Below are positions 57,737 to 64,000 of a stretch of 64,000 nucleotides of DNA, in pieces. Every line of letters begins with the position of its first letter. Position 1 is the first letter of the stretch. Location: contig NZ_LMLU01000001.1 of the NCBI RefSeq assembly GCF_001422665.1, forward strand, positions 540,797 to 604,796. The letters run 5' to 3'. Made by a program: the position numbers and the translations under genes. A model generated the notes under the pieces. It had not been told where the DNA came from, made no database searches, and saw nothing but the letters and a program-made list of their open reading frames with translations. This stretch comes from Arthrobacter sp. Leaf234. GTDB lineage: Bacteria; Actinomycetota; Actinomycetes; Actinomycetales; Micrococcaceae.

Positions 57737-57776
57737 CCGGCCCCGTTCTGCAGCGTGGGCTGCGGAACGGGGCCGG
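57737..57776 (+). terminator. Strong terminator after the AlkD-like gene
   Basis: Arms 57737-57753 and 57760-57776 form a 17-bp stem with one G-T pair and a 6-base loop, 17 bases after the stop. Confidence 0.8.
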
Positions 57777-57791
57777 GAGTTCACTCCTCAG

Positions 57792-57813
57792 GTGCCCTCG
57801 AAGGCGAGGGCAC
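57792..57813 (-). terminator. Terminator after the large coiled-coil gene
   Basis: GTGCCCTCG (57792-57800) pairs exactly with 57805-57813 around AAGG. It lies seven bases past the stop on the minus strand. Confidence 0.65.
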
Positions 57814-57819
57814 GCCCTG

Positions 57820-60486
57820 CTAGTCGTTCGTCGTCAGTGAGCGACGAGCCCAGACACCGGCTGCGGCCAGAAGGCCGAAGCCCGCCGCGAGCATTCCGCC
57901 GAGCGGCAACCCGCTGTCAGGAGTGCTTTCCACCGTGGCGGTCTGCACATTCATGCCGCGGTTGCTGCCGGTGTTGGCCGCGCCCTTGCCTCCGCCGGTA
58001 CCGCCGGTCACGACGCCGCCGGTCCCTCCTCCACTGACACCATCAACGATGATGCCCACATTGCCGTCGCCGTCGATGTCGATGTCGATGATGACGGTCG
58101 TATCTCCGGAGCAGGCGATGACCGCTGCGTCGAAGAGATCCTCGATGGCTTCGAAGTCCGTGGTGATGGCGTCGGCGTCGATGCGGATCTCGTTCGCGGC
58201 GGCGATCGCCAGCTCCAGCCGGACGTTCGCAGCGATGATCGCTTCGAGGTTCGCTGCTGCTGCCAGCGCAGCCCGTGCTTCCTCGACGCCGTCCTCGGCG
58301 GCGGCGAGCGCAGCGAGGGCTGCGTCGACGTCGGCCTGCGCTGCGTCGACGTCGACCTGGCCCTCGGCTGCTGCTGTGACGGCTGCGGCGAGGGTTGCCC
58401 GAAGGGCATCGAGGTCGATGCCTGCCTCGAGCTCCGCCTGATCGGCGAGAGCCGCGTCGATGTCCTCCTGCAGCGCGTCGAGGTCGATCGTGGCTTCCGC
58501 GTCCGCCTGTGCCTCGAGCGCCGCGTTGAGGACGTCCTCCAACCTCTCGAGCTCGAGCTCGGCCGCGTCCCGGGCATCGGTGGCGGCATCGAGGATGACG
58601 CCGAGGCTGACGGCGAGCGCCTCGTTCGTCGACGCCGCCCCTTCGGCCTCGTCCAGTGTGAGTTGCAGCCCCACGATGATCGCCGCGCCGGCCGCCTGGT
58701 CGGCCTCGGCGTCGGCGAGGAGGACCCGCAGTTCGGCGATGATGGCAGCATTTGCCGTCGCGTCCGATTCGGCGTCCGCGAGGGCATCCTCCAGGTCGGC
58801 GAGGACGAGCAGACCGGCGGCCTGGTTGCTTTCGGCCTGCTCGAGGAGGACGCCGAGGTCGAGGATCACCTGGGCGTTGGCGGCCGCGGCGGTCTGGGCT
58901 TCCACCAGGGCTGCCTCGGCGTCGATGACTGCTTGCTGCCCCTCGGCAAGGGCGCCGATCGCCAGGTTCAGGTCGACCTGCAGGGAAGCAGCGAGTGCTT
59001 CTCCCGCATTGTCGGCGTTGACCGCAACCGTCAGTGCAGCCTGAAGGCCGGCGAGGGCAGTCTGGGCTGCTGCCAGCTCGACAGTGAGAGCCGCCAGATT
59101 GGCTTCCGCGGCAACGACTGCCGGCGACGGAATCGACGCCGCGGCGAGATTCGCCTGCGCGGTGACCAGGAGCCCCTGCGCCGTGGCGTTGTTCGTGTTC
59201 GCGACCTGCAATGCTGCAGACGCTGCTGCGATGGCGGTTGCATCCTGGGGGTCGGTGGCGATCGCTGCCGCAAGGTTCGCCTGCGCGGTGACGACGATCG
59301 CCTGCGTAGCGGCGGCGTTCGTCGCTGCAGTATTCACTTCCGCCTGGGCGGCGGCGATGATGCCGGCCTGCACCGCGACGGCATCGTCACGGACCGTCGT
59401 GGCGAGACTGACGTCCGCCTGCAGATCAACGACGGCGGCGCCACCTGCGTTGAAGGTGACAGCTGCTGTATCGACTGCCGTCTGCAGGGCCGGCAAGGCC
59501 TCCACGGCGACGCCCAGGGAAAGGGTCAGGGCGTCGATGTCGCCCTGCAGGACAGGGAGGGCTGCGTTCGCATCGGCGAGGTCATCGGCAGCCGTGTCGA
59601 CGGCGGCCTCGAGGTCGAGCTGCGCTGCGACGGCGGACGCGACGTTCGCTTCGGCAGCATCTGCGGCTGCGTCCAGTTCGAGCTGCGCTGCGGCCGCAAG
59701 AGCGAGGTCGCCCTCGGCGTCCGTCACAGCGGCCTCGAGAGCGGTCTGAACCGTCAGTGCTCCGTTCAGTTCCAGTTCCGCTGCGTCCGCGGCCTCATTG
59801 AGCGGAATCTGCGCTTCGAGGGCCAGGTCCAGCTCGTCCTGTGCTGCATCGACGGCCAGGTCGAGGCCGACCTGAGCAGCCACGGCTGCGTCGAGGGCGT
59901 CCTGGGCTTCGTCGACGTCGGCGTTCAGATCGACCAGCACGAGGATCGCGGCATCCACGGCATCCTGCGCGGCGTCGACGTCGGCCTGCAGCTGCACGAG
60001 GAGTGCCTCTGCGTCCGCAAGGGCCTGGGTTGCGGCGTCCACCTCTGCCTGGGCGTCGGCCAGGGCCTGGAGCGCGACATCCAGTTCGAGCTGGGCGTCG
60101 ACAACGGCCTGGTCCAGGGGCTCCTGCGTTGCCTCGGCTTCGTCGAGGACGATCTGGGCGGCCTCGACATCTGCTTGTGCGTCGGCCAGCACGATCAGGG
60201 CCGCGTCCAGTGCCTCCTGGGCAGCTTCCGTGTCTCCGGGTACGGCTGCGACAAGGGCGTCGCGCTCGGCCAGCGCGACGAGGACGGCCTCGAGGGCTGC
60301 TCCCAGTTCTATCGACAGATCGTCATCTGCGGCGGCGTTGTCCAGTGCCGCGCGGAACAGGTCCTGGGCCGCGAGGCACTCTGCGGAGTTCGGTGCGGCC
60401 GAAGCCGGGGCGGCGGTGAAGAAAAGACCGCCGGCTACGAGAGCGGCGGTCGAGCCAGCGGCAAGAAGTCGGGTGTTCTGAGACAT
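57820..60486 (-). CDS. Large secreted Ala-rich coiled-coil surface protein with a C-terminal membrane anchor
   Basis: 888 residues. A signal peptide (cleavage likely after PASA, residue ~30) is followed by about 750 residues of Ala/Leu/Asp/Glu/Gln-rich sequence with the repeating pattern ALADAQADVDAAQ, clearly helical and coiled-coil-like. A short beta-type region contains DIDIDGDGNVG, then a Gly/Ser/Thr-rich stretch and one C-terminal membrane helix (LGGMLAAGFGLLAAAGVWARR). Only one lysine occurs in the whole chain, and just two cysteines (37 and ~792) bracket the coiled coil. The motif LPLGG before the anchor is not a standard sortase signal. It looks like a long rod on the cell surface; function is unknown. 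Confidence 0.8.
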   Translation of the reverse strand: MSQNTRLLAAGSTAALVAGGLFFTAAPASAAPNSAECLAAQDLFRAALDNAAADDDLSIELGAALEAVLVALAERDALVAAVPGDTEAAQEALDAALIVLADAQADVEAAQIVLDEAEATQEPLDQAVVDAQLELDVALQALADAQAEVDAATQALADAEALLVQLQADVDAAQDAVDAAILVLVDLNADVDEAQDALDAAVAAQVGLDLAVDAAQDELDLALEAQIPLNEAADAAELELNGALTVQTALEAAVTDAEGDLALAAAAQLELDAAADAAEANVASAVAAQLDLEAAVDTAADDLADANAALPVLQGDIDALTLSLGVAVEALPALQTAVDTAAVTFNAGGAAVVDLQADVSLATTVRDDAVAVQAGIIAAAQAEVNTAATNAAATQAIVVTAQANLAAAIATDPQDATAIAAASAALQVANTNNATAQGLLVTAQANLAAASIPSPAVVAAEANLAALTVELAAAQTALAGLQAALTVAVNADNAGEALAASLQVDLNLAIGALAEGQQAVIDAEAALVEAQTAAAANAQVILDLGVLLEQAESNQAAGLLVLADLEDALADAESDATANAAIIAELRVLLADAEADQAAGAAIIVGLQLTLDEAEGAASTNEALAVSLGVILDAATDARDAAELELERLEDVLNAALEAQADAEATIDLDALQEDIDAALADQAELEAGIDLDALRATLAAAVTAAAEGQVDVDAAQADVDAALAALAAAEDGVEEARAALAAAANLEAIIAANVRLELAIAAANEIRIDADAITTDFEAIEDLFDAAVIACSGDTTVIIDIDIDGDGNVGIIVDGVSGGGTGGVVTGGTGGGKGAANTGSNRGMNVQTATVESTPDSGLPLGGMLAAGFGLLAAAGVWARRSLTTND

Positions 60487-60740
60487 TGCGATGTTTCCCC
60501 TTTAGACGTGCATTCCTGAGTGAAGCGAGCGTGTAGAACACCGGTGAACCTGAGAATTTCCTGAGACCGCGTCCTACCTCTCATGGCACACCACGCGCTC
60601 CATGAAGCACCATGGCCGGTCGACCAGACTTTTCTGGCTCGAAGGCCAAGAAGGGACCAAGTATTTGGTGGCACATAGCCAAGTAGTCAGACAGACTAGA
60701 CGCGTGGCCAGCGGCGGCCATTTGGGGGTGGGTGGGGATT

Positions 60741-61409
60741 ATGCGTGCGTCGGTCCGGTCTCAGCGGCGAGTAGGGGTTCATCTGGCGTCGAGGGACGTC
60801 CTGACCATTGCAGGTCTGAGGCAATTGCTGAAGCCCTGCTCGTTCATCAGCGTCACCGGAGTCAGTGAGGACGAGCAGGTCACGCTGTCTGCCCTCGACG
60901 CCGAGCAGCCGGACATCCTCCTGCTCAACGCCGGCAGCGAATCGGAGGTGCAGTCGATCGTGCCGGCCGCTCGAGGGCGCCATGAATCGCTGAAGATCGT
61001 CGTGCTCGCGGACGAACGGCTTGCCGACACACTCCACCTGACGGTGCGACCGCGACTCGAGGGCGTCCTGATCCGGGGCGGTGACTATCTGCAGGACATC
61101 GGACCCATCCTTCGGGTCGTTCGTCATGGTGGACATGTCACGTCGTGCGGCGTCGAGGTAGCACGGACCGATGGCCATCCTGCGATCAGCGCGGACGTGC
61201 TCACCCGGCTTGGCGCCCTGTCGATCAGGGAGTCCGTCATCCTCCGGGAACTCGCGCGTGGGCGCACGAATTCGGACATTGCACAGCACCTTCATGTCAG
61301 TGTTGCCACGGTCAAAGCCGATCTCAACCGGATCATGAAGACCATGAAGGCCTTCAGCCGCGTCGATCTGGCGGTGCTCGCCGTGCAGAGCGGATTGATC
61401 GACGTCTGA
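60741..61409 (+). CDS. LuxR-type regulator with a degenerate receiver domain
   Basis: 222 residues. The C-terminal helix-turn-helix is intact (LSIRESVILRELARGRTNSDIAQHLHVSVATVKADLNRIM). The receiver has lost key residues: the acidic pair near the start is replaced by LASRDV and the phospho-acceptor Asp by Asn63 (ILLLNAGSES). It should not be controlled by a kinase, but perhaps by a ligand or partner. The ATG at 60741 follows GGTGGGG. It is divergent from the large coiled-coil gene, its most likely target. Confidence 0.85.
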   Translation: MRASVRSQRRVGVHLASRDVLTIAGLRQLLKPCSFISVTGVSEDEQVTLSALDAEQPDILLLNAGSESEVQSIVPAARGRHESLKIVVLADERLADTLHLTVRPRLEGVLIRGGDYLQDIGPILRVVRHGGHVTSCGVEVARTDGHPAISADVLTRLGALSIRESVILRELARGRTNSDIAQHLHVSVATVKADLNRIMKTMKAFSRVDLAVLAVQSGLIDV

Positions 61410-61671
61410 TTCCGGGCCGGGAGCCACGTCGCCTTCGGTGGAGGTGAGGTGTCGAGGCATCACCTGTCGGGCGATACAGCGCCGATCACAGGGTGGTGAG
61501 CGACGGATCGCGTTCACGCCGGGGATGGGCGATCGTGGAAGGTCACCCTTGAAGCATGCGGATCCCGCCTCGACAGGGCTCCGACACCGGCGGTGAGGGG
61601 CGCCGCCGGCAGGACTAAACTGGACTGGCCGGAGACCGCCCGGCCACCGTTCTCCTCCCGAGAGGCCCCTG

Positions 61672-62280
61672 ATGGCTGCTGCACCGACCGCCTCCGGTCT
61701 CGGCCCCGACACAGCTGCGCCGACCGCGTGGAAGCCGTTCCTCGCGCGCGCCGTGGTCGGCGCCGTGTTCGGGCTCGTCACCATCTTCTGGCGCGAGCCG
61801 TCCACACTCGTCATGGCCATTGCCGGAGGCCTCTACCTCCTGCTCGGCGGCGCCGTATACCTGTGGACGCACCGCCAGGCGCACTGGGGCTCAACGTCCC
61901 TCCTGACGGACATCGGCGGGGGGCTGCTGCTGGGCGCCGGGATCGCGAGCATCGCGTTCGTCGATGATCGCACCTTCGCCTTCGCCGGGGCGGTCGCCCT
62001 CGTGGTCGCAGGGCTCGCGGAACTGATCCGCGGTCTCGGCCTCGGAAGCCATGCCGCAGCCCGGGACCTCGTGATCGTCGGCATCGTGTCCGTCGCCACC
62101 GGTGCCCTCCTGCCGTTCGTCGAGCGACTGGGCGCCCATGCCCTCCTCGGCGTGACCGGGGGAGGGGCGCTGCTCTCCGCCGTCGTCCTCGCGATCGCGG
62201 CCCTCAGCTACCGGCACGATTCAGCGCTGAGCGCACCGGGCACTTCGGGCGCCCACGGCGGAGCGGACCCCGTAAACTAG
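61672..62280 (+). CDS. Multi-helix membrane protein, function unknown
   Basis: 202 residues with about six hydrophobic helices and short loops (LARAVVGAVFGLVTIFW, AIAGGLYLLLGGAVYLW, LLTDIGGGLLLGAGIASIAF). The pattern resembles DUF308-type proteins. The ATG at 61672 follows GAGAGG. The 262 bases upstream contain no gene; TAAACT near 61616 could be a -10 element. Confidence 0.7.
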   Translation: MAAAPTASGLGPDTAAPTAWKPFLARAVVGAVFGLVTIFWREPSTLVMAIAGGLYLLLGGAVYLWTHRQAHWGSTSLLTDIGGGLLLGAGIASIAFVDDRTFAFAGAVALVVAGLAELIRGLGLGSHAAARDLVIVGIVSVATGALLPFVERLGAHALLGVTGGGALLSAVVLAIAALSYRHDSALSAPGTSGAHGGADPVN

Positions 62281-62327
62281 AAGCTCTACGGCTCGTAGAA
62301 GACAACGCATCACCGGAAGGAGTGCCC

Positions 62328-62705
62328 GTGGCCAAGCGCCGACCGGGGAAACCCACGCAGGGGCGGTTCCGCCACGGCATCAAGGCTCCGCTCGTGTTCT
62401 CCGCCGTGCTGGCCGTGGTGGCCGGGACGGCGACGTCGATCTTCGCTACCGGCGGCGGGACCAGGGTGCTGCGGGTGGATCTCGGTTTCACCGCGGCCGG
62501 TATCGCGTTCATCGCCTCGCTGGTCATCTGCGCCATGCTCATGATGGCCGAGACGCCGAACGCCGAGCACCTCAGCAAGGGCTCGGGCGTCAACCGTTCC
62601 TCCGCGAAGCCGGACCCGAAGCCGGGCGCGGCCCGTCCCGCCACCGCCCCGGAGCCGGACGGCGAACCCCGGTACGGCGAACGGCTCCCCCGACAGGACA
62701 CCTAG
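62328..62705 (+). CDS. Small two-helix membrane protein with basic N-terminus
   Basis: 125 residues from the GTG at 62328, which has AAGGAG five bases upstream; another GTG at 62322 is too close to it. A basic N-terminus (MAKRRPGKPTQGRFRHG) precedes two hydrophobic helices (about 20-40 and 55-78), and the tail is Pro/Arg-rich. It is probably co-transcribed with the preceding membrane protein (47-base gap). Function is unknown. Confidence 0.7.
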   Translation: MAKRRPGKPTQGRFRHGIKAPLVFSAVLAVVAGTATSIFATGGGTRVLRVDLGFTAAGIAFIASLVICAMLMMAETPNAEHLSKGSGVNRSSAKPDPKPGAARPATAPEPDGEPRYGERLPRQDT

Positions 62706-62755
62706 CTCCGGCCAGTGCCGGCACCGCCCCTTGACGGCGCTGCTAACCTCCCCCC

Positions 62756-64000
62756 ATGGGGGATGACACAGCGCGGTTCGTCACGGACTTCGGCACCATG
62801 GTGCGCCTGGTCCAGGAGGCCCAGCCGCAGTCGGCGCGCGGGAGGGAACTGCTGGACACGCTGACGGCCCATCTCGGCACGGACGCCGGTGGCGTGGCCG
62901 TGGTCCTCGAGGACGTCAGTGCGCACCGGTTCGTGGATGCGGACATCGTCCTCACCGGCCTCGTGGGCGGGGACGCGCGCCTCGTGGGCATCGGGGGCGG
63001 GGACCAGCGCAACCACATGTCGCTCAGCGACATGCTCCAGCAGTCCCAGATGTACCCGAACTTCCCCCTCGCCCAGCCGGACTACGCGAACCTCCCGATC
63101 GGCCCGGACGAGCAGCGCCAGACCGTGGCCTTCGGACTCCGGCTCTTCGAGCGTGGGGGCGTCGCCGTCGCCCTCCTCCAGCGCAGGGCGGAGCCGCGCT
63201 TCGGCCGCCAGACGGCCACGCTCGAGGTGCTCTGCGCGGAGCCGGGTGTGACGGCCGCGCTCCTCGCGGAGTTCCGCCGGCGCATGCAGACCGAGAGCGT
63301 CCTGAAGGGCCAGGTCCTCTCGCTCGCAGGGGACGACTTCGGCCAGCAGACCGCCGGCGTCACCTTCCACCACCGGCCCCGGATCACCGCAGCGGACGTC
63401 ATCCTGCCCGAAGGCCTGCTGGCCAGGGTCACGGAACATGCGCTGGGCATCGCCGCCCATCGGGAGGCGCTCGTGGCCGCGGGCCAGCATCTCAAGCGGG
63501 GGATCCTGCTCTACGGACCGCCCGGGACGGGCAAGACCCACACGGTCCGCTTCCTGCTCGGCGCGAGCGAGGGGACGACGGCGATCCTCCTGTCCGGTGG
63601 CACGCTCGCCCACGTGGGCGAGGCCGCGAGGATGGCGCGCGCGCTGCAGCCTTCGATCGTGGTGCTCGAGGACTGCGACCTCATCGCCGAGGACCGCAGT
63701 TTCGGCCACGGGCCGCAGCCCCTGCTCTTCGAGGTCCTCGATGCCATGGACGGGCTCGACGCCGACGCCGACGTCACCTTCGTCCTCACCACCAACCGTG
63801 TGGACATGCTCGAGCGGGCGCTCGCCCAGCGGCCGGGCCGCGTGGACCTCGCGGTCGAGGTACCCCTGCCTGCCGAGACCGAACGGGCGGCGCTGCTGCG
63901 CCTGTACGCGGCCGGACTGCCGCTGACGGGGGCGGGGATCGGGGTGGCAGCCGGCCGGACCGAGGGTACGACGGCGTCCTTCACCCGCGAGCTCGTCCGC
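62756..64000 (+). CDS. AAA family ATPase (3' end outside window)
   Basis: 415 codons are open to the right edge. An N-terminal domain of about 250 residues without a known name precedes the AAA core: Walker A GPPGTGKT, Walker B IVVLEDCDLI, sensor 1 LTTNRVD and the arginine-finger region RPGRVDLAVEV. This is an FtsH/Cdc48-like single AAA domain, whose partner is unknown. The ATG lies six bases after TAACCT, the leaderless pattern seen elsewhere here. Confidence 0.85.
   Translation, partial: MGDDTARFVTDFGTMVRLVQEAQPQSARGRELLDTLTAHLGTDAGGVAVVLEDVSAHRFVDADIVLTGLVGGDARLVGIGGGDQRNHMSLSDMLQQSQMYPNFPLAQPDYANLPIGPDEQRQTVAFGLRLFERGGVAVALLQRRAEPRFGRQTATLEVLCAEPGVTAALLAEFRRRMQTESVLKGQVLSLAGDDFGQQTAGVTFHHRPRITAADVILPEGLLARVTEHALGIAAHREALVAAGQHLKRGILLYGPPGTGKTHTVRFLLGASEGTTAILLSGGTLAHVGEAARMARALQPSIVVLEDCDLIAEDRSFGHGPQPLLFEVLDAMDGLDADADVTFVLTTNRVDMLERALAQRPGRVDLAVEVPLPAETERAALLRLYAAGLPLTGAGIGVAAGRTEGTTASFTRELVR

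Noticed and set aside
57820-57930. Sortase anchoring of the coiled-coil protein
   Set aside because: The C-terminus has a membrane helix and basic tail, but the preceding sequence (LPLGG, AANTG) does not match LPxTG convincingly.
1-64000. tRNA, rRNA, CRISPR arrays and insertion sequences
   Set aside because: No cloverleaf, rRNA, regularly spaced repeat array or transposase was recognised on either strand by reading.

Overview
The window is high-GC DNA, densely packed with genes on both strands. The block rpsF-ssb-rpsR-rplI-dnaB, many GAF/ANTAR and DUF3618-type proteins, ECF sigma factors without obvious anti-sigma partners and probable leaderless starts point to a soil actinobacterium of the Micrococcaceae (Arthrobacter-like). 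This assignment is an inference from gene content. No phage, insertion sequence, CRISPR array, tRNA or rRNA was recognised.

Layout. 1-9.0 kb: the tail of an ABC-F ATPase, a membrane-anchored protein with an 11-copy hexanucleotide repeat, an MFS transporter, two ABC-2 exporter pairs and a histidine kinase/response regulator pair that may control them. 9.0-10.2 kb: two exported TasA-like surface proteins. 10.4-15.8 kb: an M18 aminopeptidase, then rpsF-ssb-rpsR-rplI and dnaB, with a cluster of DnaA-box-like sequences in front of dnaB. 15.8-23.2 kb: a stress-type region with a MarR regulator, a PRC/DUF2382 protein, a translationally coupled three-gene DUF3618/holin-like operon, manganese catalase, DUF4383 and a CDGSH protein. 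Copies of the palindrome TAAG-N4-CTTA sit in its promoter regions.

23.2-31.0 kb: a lipoprotein, then a 5-oxoprolinase locus (pxpA, fused pxpB-pxpC, a GntR/FCD regulator) and a facing Nramp-related transporter/DUF1445 pair. Both promoters carry the same operator, ATTGTT(G/C)AACAAT. 31.0-41.2 kb: ammonium transporter, a MoaD-like protein paired with a BNR-repeat protein, an ECF sigma factor with a C-terminal SnoaL-like domain, reductases, a DUF4031-HD protein, a CorC/CNNM protein with an overlapping upstream mini-ORF, a zinc alcohol dehydrogenase and two STAS-like paralogues.

41.2-49.6 kb: a less dense accessory stretch with a lipoprotein, an ECF sigma factor, a methyltransferase, a metallophosphatase, a GAF-ANTAR protein and three proteins sharing a small unnamed N-terminal domain, two of them fused to GAF. 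49.7-64.0 kb: peroxiredoxin-like protein, GlxA-type regulator divergent from an isochorismatase, HtrA-like protease, MATE exporter, XRE regulator divergent from a methionine aminopeptidase, AlkD-like protein, an 888-residue alanine-rich surface protein with one lysine, divergent from a LuxR regulator whose receiver lacks the phospho-aspartate, and a truncated AAA ATPase.

The strongest leads are the TAAG-N4-CTTA stress regulon, the two-promoter GntR operator, the shared domain attached to GAF, the DnaA-box cluster before dnaB and the unusual coiled-coil protein.
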